From: Streptomyces sp. NRRL S-118
GTDB taxonomy: Bacteria > Actinomycetota > Actinomycetes > Streptomycetales > Streptomycetaceae
DNA: 36,434 nt
Assembly: GCF_000716335.1 (NCBI RefSeq)
Contig: NZ_JOBL01000196.1
Location: 1-36,434, forward strand
Reading direction: 5' to 3'
The position numbers were made by a program, and so were the translations under genes. Under the pieces are notes generated by a model. That model searched no databases and had not been told where the DNA came from. It saw only the letters and a program-made list of their open reading frames with translations. Position 1 is the stretch's first letter; each line of letters starts with the position of its first letter. This document shows positions 15,482 to 23,259 of the stretch, piece by piece.

Positions 15482-16102
15482 TTATCGGGGCGTCCCCGGT
15501 CGGGCGCGGTGCCAGCGGCGCAACAGGCCCTCCGGGACCTCCTCGGCCGTGAGAGCGAACACCAGATGGTCGCGCCAGGCACCGTCGATGTGGAGGTAGC
15601 GGGGCCGCAGCCCCTCCTCGCGGAATCCGAGTTTCTCGACGACCCGCCGGCTGGGCGTGTTCTCGGGGCGAATGCACACCTCGATCCGGTGCAGCCCGAC
15701 CGTACGGAAGCAGTGGTCCACGGCGAGCGCCACCGCCGTCGGCATCACGCCCCGCCCGGCGACCTCCCGGTCCACCCAGTAGCCGACGTGGCCCGCGCAC
15801 ATCGAGCCCCAGGTGATGCCCGCGACCGTCAGCTGGCCCACCAGCCGTCCCTGGTACTCGATCACGAACGGCAGCATCCGTCCCGCGTTCGCCTCCGCCC
15901 GCAGATGGCGGACCATCTGCCGGTACGTGGGCCGCTGCACGAACGGCGCACCGGGGGCCGGGGGCGGGATGGTGGCCTCCCAGGGGCGCAGCCATTCACG
16001 GTTGCGCCGGTTGACCTCGCGCCAGGCCCGCTGGTCGCGCAGCTTTATCGGGCGCAGGACGATGTCGCCGTCCACCAGGATCACGGGCCAGGCGATGTTC
16101 AT
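15482..16102 (-). CDS. RimJ/RimL-like GNAT acetyltransferase
   Basis: A 206-residue acetyltransferase of the ribosomal-protein-serine/alanine type. It begins with a strand-rich substrate-binding part (LVDGDIVLRPIKLRD), then motif A with GYWVDREVAGRGVMPTAV (RGVMPTA at the CoA loop), and motif B near VCIRPENTPSRRVVEKLGF, all hallmarks of RimJ-like enzymes. The target is unknown. The ATG overlaps the moaB/mog stop by 4 bases, so it belongs to the molybdenum-cofactor operon. The stop is TAA followed by AT-rich sequence, unusual for this genome. It is located directly before sepX. Confidence 0.87.
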   Translation of the reverse strand: MNIAWPVILVDGDIVLRPIKLRDQRAWREVNRRNREWLRPWEATIPPPAPGAPFVQRPTYRQMVRHLRAEANAGRMLPFVIEYQGRLVGQLTVAGITWGSMCAGHVGYWVDREVAGRGVMPTAVALAVDHCFRTVGLHRIEVCIRPENTPSRRVVEKLGFREEGLRPRYLHIDGAWRDHLVFALTAEEVPEGLLRRWHRARPGTPR

Positions 16103-16668
16103 GACGGTCTGGGGTGGTCGCCGCCACGCAGCTGGTCGACCGCGTGGACCAGGATGCGGCCGAGTACGGCCATGCCGTCGCGTACACCGCCGGTCGAGCC
16201 GGGCAGGTTGACGATCAGGGTGCGCCCCGCGACCCCGGCCACGCCCCGGGAGAGCGCTGCCGTCGGCACCTTGTCCCGGCCGTACGCCCGGATGGCCTCC
16301 GGGATGCCCGGGACCTCGTGGTCGAGCAGGCGCCGGGTGACGTCGGGGGTGCGGTCGGTCGGCGAGACGCCGGTGCCGCCGGTGGTGAGGATGACGTCGT
16401 AGCCCTCGGCCACCCCGGCGCGCAGGGCTGCCCCGACCGGGTCCCCGTCCGGGACGACCTGCGGGCCGTCGACGGTGAAGCCGAGGGAGGCGAGCCCCTC
16501 GGCGAGGACCGGGCCGCCCTTGTCCTCGTACACGCCGGCGGAGGCCCGGTTGGAGGCGGTCACCACCAGCGCGCGGTAGGGCGCCCCGGCGGACGGGGAG
16601 GCGGGGGCGGGTGCATGGTCCGGCTCGTGGGCGTGCGCGCCGCCGACGTGGCCGCCCCGCGGGGTCAC
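16099..16668 (-). CDS. moaB: MoaB/Mog-type molybdopterin adenylyltransferase
   Basis: A 189-residue protein with the MoCF-binding fold. The hallmark TTGGTGVSPTDRTPDVT (about 104-120) and the distal LIVNLPGSTGG motif bind molybdopterin and catalyse adenylation in active members. The first 25-30 residues are a Gly/His/Pro-rich extension (HVGGAHAHEPDHAPAPA) absent from E. coli Mog/MoaB. The GTG start at 16668 overlaps the moaC stop by 4 bases, and its own stop overlaps the acetyltransferase start. It acts between MoaC/MPT synthase and MoeA in cofactor assembly; the large-subunit MPT synthase genes are not in this window. Confidence 0.9.
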   Translation of the reverse strand: MTPRGGHVGGAHAHEPDHAPAPASPSAGAPYRALVVTASNRASAGVYEDKGGPVLAEGLASLGFTVDGPQVVPDGDPVGAALRAGVAEGYDVILTTGGTGVSPTDRTPDVTRRLLDHEVPGIPEAIRAYGRDKVPTAALSRGVAGVAGRTLIVNLPGSTGGVRDGMAVLGRILVHAVDQLRGGDHPRPS

Positions 16669-17165
16669 TGACCCGCTCCTGCCGCCTCGGTGCGCCGGTA
16701 GTCGCCGGACTTGCCGCCGGTCTTCTCCTCGACGCGCACGTCGGTGATGACCGCCGCCTTGTCCACGGCCTTGATCATGTCGACGACGGTGAGCGCGGCC
16801 ACGGAGACCGCGGTCAGGGCCTCCATCTCGACGCCCGTGCGGTCCGTGGTCTTCACGGTGGCGGCGATCTCGACCGCGTCGTCCGCGACCGTCAGGTCCA
16901 GCTTGACCCCGGAGACGGCCAGCGGATGGCACAGCGGGATCAGGTCGGGCGTGCGCTTGGCGCCCATGATGCCCGCGATCCGCGCGGTGGCCAGCGCGTC
17001 CCCCTTGGGGACGCCCTCGCCGCGCAGCAGTTCCACCACGCGGGGGGAGACCAGGACCCGGCCGGTGGCGCGGGCGGTGCGGGCGGTGACGTCCTTGCCG
17101 GAGACGTCGACCATGCGGGCCGCCCCTGCCTCGTCGATGTGCGTCAGGCTGCCTTGGGTACTCAC
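16665..17165 (-). CDS. moaC: Cyclic pyranopterin monophosphate synthase MoaC
   Basis: A 166-residue MoaC. The start is GTG 17165, with GGAG about 10 bases upstream. Family motifs run in order: LTHIDEAGAARMVDVSGK, PLCHPL with the catalytic-site His, GVEMEALTAVSVAALTVYD-like (here VVDM), and KSGDYRR near the end. The usual Tyr of the YDMxK motif is Val here (TVVDMIKA), a small departure. It converts the MoaA product 3',8-cH2GTP to cyclic pyranopterin monophosphate. It is third in the minus-strand run galU-glp-moaC, 121 bases after glp, and overlaps moaB. Confidence 0.93.
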   Translation of the reverse strand: MSTQGSLTHIDEAGAARMVDVSGKDVTARTARATGRVLVSPRVVELLRGEGVPKGDALATARIAGIMGAKRTPDLIPLCHPLAVSGVKLDLTVADDAVEIAATVKTTDRTGVEMEALTAVSVAALTVVDMIKAVDKAAVITDVRVEEKTGGKSGDYRRTEAAGAGQ

Positions 17166-17208
17166 TGCTGAACTCCGCCTCGGGTTCCGGCGCCGGTGTC
17201 CCCGTACG

Positions 17209-17246
17209 GCCCATTGTCCGCCGGGGGTCCGGGGGACGTCCCCCGG
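17209..17246. repeat. Palindromic GGGGGACGTCCCCC element between glp and moaC
   Basis: 17229-17246 is a perfect 18-bp palindrome centred on GACGTC, with an additional CCGGGGG half at 17220-17227 that lets two hairpins compete. In my experience near-identical palindromes recur between Streptomyces genes. It lies in the 121-base glp-moaC gap and may attenuate transcription or act as an mRNA-stabilising end. Confidence 0.6.
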
Positions 17247-17286
17247 AAGGCACAGCGGCAGACACCGTACCGCCACACCGGGGGCC

Positions 17287-18594
17287 TCAGCCGATGAGGA
17301 TCACGTCGAGGGCGTCGCCCGGCTCGACCGCGGTGGTGCCCTCGGGGACGACGAGCAGGGCGTCCGCGTGCGCGAGGGCGGCGATCAGGTGCGAACCGGC
17401 ACCCCCCACCGGCGTGACCGTGCCCGCCTCGGCGTCGTACGTGCCGCGCAGGAACTGGCGCTTGCCGGACGGCGAGGACAGCGGCCCGTCGGCGGCGAGC
17501 ACCGCCCGCACGCGGGGGCGCTGGGTGTCCGGCTCGTCCTTGAGGCCCATCAGCGCGCGGATGGCGGGGCGCACGAAGAGCTCGAAGGAGACGTACGAGG
17601 AGACCGGGTTGCCCGGGAGTGCGAGCAGCGGGGTGTGGTCGGGGCCGATCGAGCCGAAGCCCTGGGGCTTGCCGGGCTGCATGGCGAGCGTGCGGAAGTC
17701 GATGCCGCTGCCCGGCACGTCCTGGTCGCCGACGGAGGACAGGGCCTCCTTGACGACGTCGTACGCGCCGACGCTGACCCCTCCGGTGGTGACCAGCATG
17801 TCCGCCCGGATCAGCTGGTCCTCGATGGTGGCCCGCAGCGTGTCGGCGTCGTCGGTGACGGCACCGACCCGGTACGCGATGGCGCCGGCGTCCCGCGCGG
17901 CCGCGGCCAGCGTGAAGCTGTTGGAGTCGTAGATCCGGCCGGGGCCGAGTTCCTCGCCCGGCTGGACCAGCTCGCTGCCGGTGGAGAGCACGACCACGCG
18001 CGGGCGGGGGCGCACCCGCACGGCGCCGCGCCCGATGGCGGCGAGCAGCCCCAGCTGCGGCGGGCCGAGGACCGTACCCGCTTCGAGGGCCAGGTCGCCG
18101 GCCTGGACGTCGCTGCCGCGCGCACGCACATGCGCGCGGGCCTCGACCGGGCGGTGGACGCGGACCTCGCCGCTCGCGCCCTCGGGCGCGGCGCTGGCGG
18201 CCCGCATACCGGTGGCGGGCGCGCCGCCCGCGCCGCCGTCGGTCCACTCGACCGGGACGACCGCTTCGGCGCCGGGCGGCAGCGGCGCGCCGGTCATGAT
18301 GCGTGCGGCCTGGCCGGGGCCGACGGTGGGCGGTCCGCCGCTGCCCGCCGCGACGTCACCGATGACGGTGAGCACCGCCGGGAACTCCTCGGTGGCGCCG
18401 GTGACGTCCGCCACCCGTACCGCGTAGCCGTCCATGGAGCTGTTGTCGAAGGGCGGCAGGGCGGCGGGCGCCACGACGTCCTCGACCAGGACACAGCCCT
18501 GGGCGTCGGGCAGGGTGAGCTCGATGGGTTCGAGCGGGCGGATGGCGCCGAGGATGTCCTCCAGGTGCTCGTCCACCGACCAGGTCGTACTCAA
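17287..18594 (-). CDS. glp: Gephyrin-like molybdotransferase Glp / MoeA
   Basis: A 435-residue MoeA-family enzyme. The start is TTG 18594, four bases after the galU stop, with AGGAG overlapping the end of galU; the first residues then read STTWSVDEHLEDIL as in homologues. Domain 1/2 shows PPFDNSSMDGYAVRV and the MTGAPLPPGAEAVVPVE loop; the MoCF fold shows VVLSTGSEL and VTTGGVSVGAYD; QPGKPQGFG and LPGNPVSSYVSFE precede the C-terminal beta domain. It inserts molybdate into molybdopterin. In Actinobacteria the orthologue Glp also binds FtsZ and the membrane receptor GlpR/SepX, whose gene is downstream here. Confidence 0.92.
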   Translation of the reverse strand: MSTTWSVDEHLEDILGAIRPLEPIELTLPDAQGCVLVEDVVAPAALPPFDNSSMDGYAVRVADVTGATEEFPAVLTVIGDVAAGSGGPPTVGPGQAARIMTGAPLPPGAEAVVPVEWTDGGAGGAPATGMRAASAAPEGASGEVRVHRPVEARAHVRARGSDVQAGDLALEAGTVLGPPQLGLLAAIGRGAVRVRPRPRVVVLSTGSELVQPGEELGPGRIYDSNSFTLAAAARDAGAIAYRVGAVTDDADTLRATIEDQLIRADMLVTTGGVSVGAYDVVKEALSSVGDQDVPGSGIDFRTLAMQPGKPQGFGSIGPDHTPLLALPGNPVSSYVSFELFVRPAIRALMGLKDEPDTQRPRVRAVLAADGPLSSPSGKRQFLRGTYDAEAGTVTPVGGAGSHLIAALAHADALLVVPEGTTAVEPGDALDVILIG

Positions 18595-18598
18595 GTCC

Positions 18599-19501
18599 CT
18601 ACATCTCCTCGGTGACGTAACGGCGAAGCCAGGAACGGAACTCCGGTCCCAGATCCTCACGTTCGCACGCGAGTCTGACAATCGCCCGCAGATAGTCGCC
18701 CCGGTCGCCGGTGTCATAGCGGCGGCCCTTGAAGACCACGCCGTGGACGGGGCCGCCGGCCTTCTCGTCGGAGGCCAGCTTCTGCAGGGCGTCGGTGAGC
18801 TGGATCTCGCCGCCGCGGCCCGGTTCGGTCTTGCGCAGTATCTCGAACACGGCGGGGTCGAGGACGTAGCGGCCGATGATGGCGTAACTGCTGGGCGCCT
18901 CCGAGGGGTCGGGCTTCTCGACGAGGCCGGTCACCCGCACGACGTCGGAGTCGGCCGTGGGCTCGACGGCGGCGCAGCCGTAGAGGTGGATCTGGGAGGG
19001 CTCGACCTCCATGAGGGCCACGACGCTGCCGCCCTCGCGCTCCTGGACGTCGATCATGCGCTGCAGCAGCGGGTCGCGCGGGTCGATCAGGTCGTCGCCG
19101 AGCAGAACGGCGAAGGGCTGGTCGCCCACGTGCGGCGCGGCGCACAGGACGGCGTGGCCGAGGCCCCGCGGGTCGCCCTGGCGCACGTAGTGCATGGTGG
19201 CGAGGTCGTTGGACTCCCGCACCTTGCCCAGTCGCTCCTGGTCGCCCTTCTTGACGAGGGCTTCCTCCAGCTCGTAGTTGCGGTCGAAGTGGTCTTCGAG
19301 CGGACGCTTGTTACGGCCGGTGATCATCAGCACGTCGGAGAGGCCGGCGGTCACGGCCTCCTCGACGACGTACTGGATGGCGGGCTTGTCGACGACAGGC
19401 AGCATCTCTTTGGGAGTGGCTTTCGTGGCCGGCAGGAACCGGGTGCCGAGGCCTGCGGCGGGGATGACAGCCTTGCTGATCCTGGTGTGCGACTGAGTCA
19501 T
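18599..19501 (-). CDS. galU: UTP-glucose-1-phosphate uridylyltransferase GalU
   Basis: A 300-residue nucleotidyltransferase. The N-terminal signature PAAGLGTRFLPATKATPKEM, the LLGDDLIDP metal-binding motif, GLVEKPDPSEAPS and the LTDALQKLA region are diagnostic of bacterial GalU. ATG 19501 is chosen over ATG 19510 because a TAGGGT -10 box (plus 19509-19514) ends 7 bases before it, giving a leaderless transcript. The enzyme makes UDP-glucose for cell-envelope glycans and trehalose/glycogen metabolism. It heads the operon with glp/moeA, moaC, moaB, an acetyltransferase and possibly sepX, and is divergent from the folate cyclo-ligase gene. Confidence 0.95.
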   Translation of the reverse strand: MTQSHTRISKAVIPAAGLGTRFLPATKATPKEMLPVVDKPAIQYVVEEAVTAGLSDVLMITGRNKRPLEDHFDRNYELEEALVKKGDQERLGKVRESNDLATMHYVRQGDPRGLGHAVLCAAPHVGDQPFAVLLGDDLIDPRDPLLQRMIDVQEREGGSVVALMEVEPSQIHLYGCAAVEPTADSDVVRVTGLVEKPDPSEAPSSYAIIGRYVLDPAVFEILRKTEPGRGGEIQLTDALQKLASDEKAGGPVHGVVFKGRRYDTGDRGDYLRAIVRLACEREDLGPEFRSWLRRYVTEEM

Positions 19502-19508
19502 GCGGTGC

Positions 19509-19514
19509 ACCCTA
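19509..19514 (-). promoter_or_regulatory. Leaderless -10 box of galU operon
   Basis: TAGGGT on the minus strand ends 7 bases before the GalU ATG at 19501. No convincing -35 hexamer is seen upstream. Confidence 0.55.
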
Positions 19515-19594
19515 TCGGGTTGGTATGGGCGGAAGATTGTCTCCGGTTAACTTCCGTCACATAAAGGCATATATGAGGGGTTCGTGAGATCACT

Positions 19595-20206
19595 ATGACC
19601 GGCGACATGTCTGAAAAGACCGCTCTGCGACGCCACCTGCTCGCCGCGCGGACCCTTCTGACCAGTGAGGACGTCGAGAAGGCAGCCGCGGTTCTCACCG
19701 ACATCGCCCTGAAACTGCCCGAGCTGCGACGGGCTCGGACGGTCGCCGCATATGTGTCGATGGGAACCGAACCGGGCACCCGCGCGCTTCTCGACGCGCT
19801 GCGCGGGCGCGGGGTGCGCGTCCTGCTGCCGGCCCTCCTGCCCGACAACGACCTGGACTGGGCGGCGTACGAGGGCGCCGAGCGGCTCGTACGCGCCCGG
19901 CGCGGGCTCCTGGAGCCGTCCGGGCCCCGCCTGGGCGTGGACGCCGTCCTGGAGGCCGACACGGTCCTGCTGCCCGGCCTCGCCGTCGACGCGCGCGGCA
20001 TGCGCCTGGGGCGGGGCGGCGGTTCGTACGACCGGGTGCTCGCCCGGTTCGTGCGGGCCGGGGCGGACCCGCACCTGGTGGTGCTGCTCTACGCGAACGA
20101 GGTGGTCGAGCGGGTCCCGGAGGAACCGCACGACCACCCCGTGCACGCGGTGGTGACCCCGGACGTCACGCTCCGGTTCAGGCCCTTCCACGGCCTGATG
20201 GCCTGA
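19595..20206 (+). CDS. 5-formyltetrahydrofolate cyclo-ligase
   Basis: A 203-residue member of the 5-FTHF cyclo-ligase family. It shows SEKTALRRHLLAARTLL at the N-terminus, the VAAYVSMGTEPGT substrate-loop region, and the signature GMRLGRGGGSYDRVLA near residues 136-151 that binds ATP/phosphate. It converts 5-formyl-THF to 5,10-methenyl-THF with ATP. Start ATG 19595 is used; ATG 19607 (MSEKTA) is equally plausible, since neither has a clear ribosome-binding site. It is divergent from galU and converges on the penicillin acylase gene 40 bases downstream. Confidence 0.92.
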   Translation: MTGDMSEKTALRRHLLAARTLLTSEDVEKAAAVLTDIALKLPELRRARTVAAYVSMGTEPGTRALLDALRGRGVRVLLPALLPDNDLDWAAYEGAERLVRARRGLLEPSGPRLGVDAVLEADTVLLPGLAVDARGMRLGRGGGSYDRVLARFVRAGADPHLVVLLYANEVVERVPEEPHDHPVHAVVTPDVTLRFRPFHGLMA

Positions 20207-20212
20207 GCGGAG

Positions 20213-20244
20213 TCACGGCCCGGGCGGCCTCACGGCCCGGGCGG
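20213..20244. repeat. Direct 15-bp repeat between convergent genes
   Basis: TCACGGCCCGGGCGG occurs at 20213-20227 and again at 20230-20244. Each copy contains the palindrome GCCCGGGC, so small hairpins are possible. It fills the 40-base gap between the folate cyclo-ligase stop and the penicillin acylase stop and could serve as a weak two-way terminator. Confidence 0.5.
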
Positions 20245-20246
20245 AG

Positions 20247-23033
20247 TCACGGTTTGAGCACCAGTGTGTCGGCGGTCGTCGCGTCGACCGCCTTCTCGCC
20301 GTAGGCCCAGTCGAGCAGCTCACCCTTGGCCCACTTGTCGGTCTGGTCGGTGTAGTGGGCGCTGTAGGCGTGTCCGGAGGCGCCGGTCAGGTTGATCCAG
20401 CGGGACTTGTCCCAGTCGCCGACGTTCACGACCATGCGCATGGACGGCACCCAGACGACCCCGTAGCCGCCCGCGGCGTTCCAGCCGGTGGCGTTGACCG
20501 CCGCCTCGCCGCCGGCCAGGTTCCACGGGCCCCGGTTGAGCATGGCCTGCAGGAAGCCCGGACCTTCGGTGCCGAGGGTCTGGTTCTTGAGGGTCAGCTG
20601 GTGCAGGCGGCCCCAGCTCCAGCTGTTGACGTCCTTGCCGAGCTTCGAGGTCAGCTCCCAGCGGGCGTCGATCATGGCGCGCCGCAGGAGCTGGTCGCGG
20701 GTCGTGGTGCCCTCGTCGATCCGGTTGGCCGGCGACTGCCACCACTCGCTCTTCTCGTTCTTCAGGAGCGGGCGGACCACCTCGTACCAGCGGTCGCCGC
20801 CGTCCGGCTGGGCCGACTCGGCGTCACGCTGGCCGCACTCCCGCACGAGCCTGTTCTGCTCGTCGATCGGGCCGGTCGAGTCGGCCGGGCGGACGTTGAT
20901 GCACTCGCCCTTGACCCGCAGCTCCTTCGGCAGCTTGTCACCGAAGGCCAGCTTGAGGACGTTGCGCCAGACCGCGTTGAAGTACGCCGCGGCGCCCGAG
21001 TCCGCCGCCTGGGTGTAGTCCCAGCCCTCCAGGAGCTGCTGGGCCTCACGGACGTACGCGTCGTCCGAGACGTCGATCTTCAGCAGGTACGGAGTCAGCA
21101 TCTTGGCGATCTCGCTGCTGTTGTCCATCTGCATGGTGCGCATGTCGTCGGTCGAGATCTTGCCGCCGTCCTTGATCTTCAACTCGATGAGGTCGTTGAT
21201 CCGCTGGCTGCGCGAGCCGTAGCCCCAGTCCTGCGTGAGCGCGTGCGGGTACTTCTCCGCGTCGATGACGGCCTGGTTGGCGGTCACGATGTAGCCGCGC
21301 TGCGGGTCCTGCTCGTACGGCAGCTCGTCGAAGGGGACGGGGTCCTTCTCCCAGCGGTACTTCGGGTCCCAGCCGGGCGCCGGCATGGTGCCGTCGTGGC
21401 CCTTCGCGCGGACGGGGATCCGTCCGGGTGCCTGGTAGCCGATGTGGCCCTCGGCGCCCTTGGCGTCGGCGTAGACGAGGTTCTGGGCGGGGACCTCGAA
21501 GTCGCGGGCGGCCCGGCGGAACTCGTCGAAGTCCTTGGCGCGGTTCAGCTTGAACACGGCGTCCATGGACTTGCCCGGGTCCAGCGCGGTCCACCGCAGG
21601 GCGACCGCGTAGCCGTCGCCGCGGTCGGGGGCCGGGGTGGTGACGGGGGCCTTCTCGCCGACCTTCTCCAGCTCGTTGTTGCGGTCGGACACCAGGGGGC
21701 CGTTGTTGGTGGTGCGGACCGTGATGGTCCGGCTGCCGCCGCCCGCGACCTTGATGGTCTCCGTGCGGACGGTGAAGGGCACTTCCTTACCGCCGTACTG
21801 GTAGCCCTTGTCGGAGACCTTCTGCAGGTAGAGGTCGCTGACGTCGGCGCCCAGGTTGGTGAAGCCCCAGGCGATGTCCTGATTATGGCCGATTATCACA
21901 CCGGGCATACCGGAGAAGGTGTACCCGGCGACGTCGTAACGGCACTTGTCGGACACGGAGCGGCAGTGCAGGCCCATCTGGTACCAGAGGGACGGCAGCT
22001 GCGGCGCCAGGTGCGGGTCGTTCGCCAGGAGCGGCTTGCCGGTGGTCGTGTACTTGCCGGAGACGACCCAGGAGTTGGACCCGATGCCGTTGCCGTTCGG
22101 GCCGAGCAGCGCCGGGATGCGCTCCAGGCTGTCGGACAGCGCGGACAGCTGCGTCTGGAAGCCCTGGGCGGCCCCCTGCGGGGTGCCGGCCGCTCCGGAG
22201 GAGCCCTGGGAACCCTGGGAACCCTGGGAACCCGCCGAGGAGCCGGAGGAGCCGGATGCCTCGGCGGACGGGTCGAACTTGCCCGTCGCCTCGTCCACGG
22301 CCCCCTTGCCGACGACCGGCTGGTGCAGGTCGTACGGGTAGGCCGGGTAGAGGTCCTTGATCTGCTTCTCGCTGAGCCGGCTGTGCATCAGCGATCGGTC
22401 GATCTCCTCCTGCATGTTGCCGCGCAGGTCCCAGGCCATGGCCTTGAGCCAGGCCACCGAGTCGACCGGCGTCCAGGGCTCGATCGTGTAGTCGTTGCTG
22501 AAGGCGAGGGCGGCGTACTCCAGGGAGACGTCCCGGCCCTCCTTGCCCTTCAGGTAGGCGTTGACACCGTCCGCGTACGCCTGGAGGTACTTCTTGGTGT
22601 CGGGCGAGAGCTTCTTGTCGTACTCCTCCTGCGCCACCCGGTGCCAGCCGAGCGTGCGCAGGAAGGCGTCCGCGTCCACCTGGCTCTTTCCGAACATCTC
22701 GGAGAGCCGCCCGGCCGTCATGTGGCGGCGCACATCCATCTCCCAGAAGCGGTCCTGCGCGTGGACGTAGCCCTGCGCGCGGAACAGGTCCTCGTCGGTG
22801 GAGGCGTAGATCTGCGGGATCCCGTACTGGTCGCGCTTGACGTCGACCGGGGCGCTCAGCCCCTCGACGTCGAGCGTGCCGGTGGTCTGGGGGAAGGAGG
22901 CGCGCACCGTGCTGACGGTCCAGTAGGCGCCGTATCCGACGCCCGCGACCAGCGCCAGCACCAGAACGAACACGAGCAGGCGGGCGCGTCGCCCCTTCTT
23001 CTTGGTGGAAGCGGCGGTGGTGTTGGCGGGCAT
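20247..23033 (-). CDS. Membrane-anchored penicillin acylase-family Ntn hydrolase
   Basis: A 928-residue protein starting at ATG 23033, with GAAGGA 6-7 bases upstream. A Lys/Arg-rich N-terminus is followed by a membrane helix (LLVFVLVLALVAGVGYGAYW, about 19-38), so the enzyme is anchored outside the membrane. The family then shows AQGYVHAQDRFWEMD in the alpha part. The autocatalytic nucleophile is Ser319 in IGSNSWVV, matching SNMW at the start of the penicillin G acylase beta chain. Before it lies a spacer with a Gly/Ser/Gln repeat. These enzymes hydrolyse amides, including beta-lactam side chains, cyclic lipopeptides or acyl-homoserine lactones; the substrate here is unknown. It is divergent from the K+/H+ antiporter. 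Confidence 0.9.
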   Translation of the reverse strand: MPANTTAASTKKKGRRARLLVFVLVLALVAGVGYGAYWTVSTVRASFPQTTGTLDVEGLSAPVDVKRDQYGIPQIYASTDEDLFRAQGYVHAQDRFWEMDVRRHMTAGRLSEMFGKSQVDADAFLRTLGWHRVAQEEYDKKLSPDTKKYLQAYADGVNAYLKGKEGRDVSLEYAALAFSNDYTIEPWTPVDSVAWLKAMAWDLRGNMQEEIDRSLMHSRLSEKQIKDLYPAYPYDLHQPVVGKGAVDEATGKFDPSAEASGSSGSSAGSQGSQGSQGSSGAAGTPQGAAQGFQTQLSALSDSLERIPALLGPNGNGIGSNSWVVSGKYTTTGKPLLANDPHLAPQLPSLWYQMGLHCRSVSDKCRYDVAGYTFSGMPGVIIGHNQDIAWGFTNLGADVSDLYLQKVSDKGYQYGGKEVPFTVRTETIKVAGGGSRTITVRTTNNGPLVSDRNNELEKVGEKAPVTTPAPDRGDGYAVALRWTALDPGKSMDAVFKLNRAKDFDEFRRAARDFEVPAQNLVYADAKGAEGHIGYQAPGRIPVRAKGHDGTMPAPGWDPKYRWEKDPVPFDELPYEQDPQRGYIVTANQAVIDAEKYPHALTQDWGYGSRSQRINDLIELKIKDGGKISTDDMRTMQMDNSSEIAKMLTPYLLKIDVSDDAYVREAQQLLEGWDYTQAADSGAAAYFNAVWRNVLKLAFGDKLPKELRVKGECINVRPADSTGPIDEQNRLVRECGQRDAESAQPDGGDRWYEVVRPLLKNEKSEWWQSPANRIDEGTTTRDQLLRRAMIDARWELTSKLGKDVNSWSWGRLHQLTLKNQTLGTEGPGFLQAMLNRGPWNLAGGEAAVNATGWNAAGGYGVVWVPSMRMVVNVGDWDKSRWINLTGASGHAYSAHYTDQTDKWAKGELLDWAYGEKAVDATTADTLVLKP
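22200..22231 (-). repeat. 9-bp tandem repeat in the acylase spacer
   Basis: GGAACCCTG-type units repeat 3.5 times on the plus strand, coding on the minus strand for a (Gly-Ser-Gln)n stretch. It lies about 30 residues before the nucleophile Ser, inside the segment expected to be removed as the spacer peptide. Copy number could vary among strains without harming the fold. Confidence 0.75.
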
Positions 23034-23259
23034 CGCTGTCCTTCGAGGCGCAGGCTGGTCCGGGAGTGCTGGGAGCAACCATAGGCGCAGCGCTCACCCG
23101 GCCAGGACGCGGTGTCTGTACGGGACCCTTCCGGGACCCCTTGCCACTGGGGCACCTGGTGCGAAAGAGACGTCAAGAAAACGTTAAAGATTAGGTAAGG
23201 TAACGAAGTAAGCGGCAGCCGGCAGAGATCCGGCATGCACGTGAGGGAAGGATCGGCCA

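Noticed and set aside
20355..23084. Long plus-strand open frame opposite the acylase
   Set aside because: It is a GC-rich shadow; motifs, signal helix and nucleophile all lie in the minus-strand frame.
23184..23209. TTAGGTAAGGTAACGAAG resembles an iron box (DmdR/IdeR)
   Set aside because: Only the left half matches the consensus TTAGGTTAGGCTAACCTAA; the right half fails without a gap, and the gene is not an iron gene.
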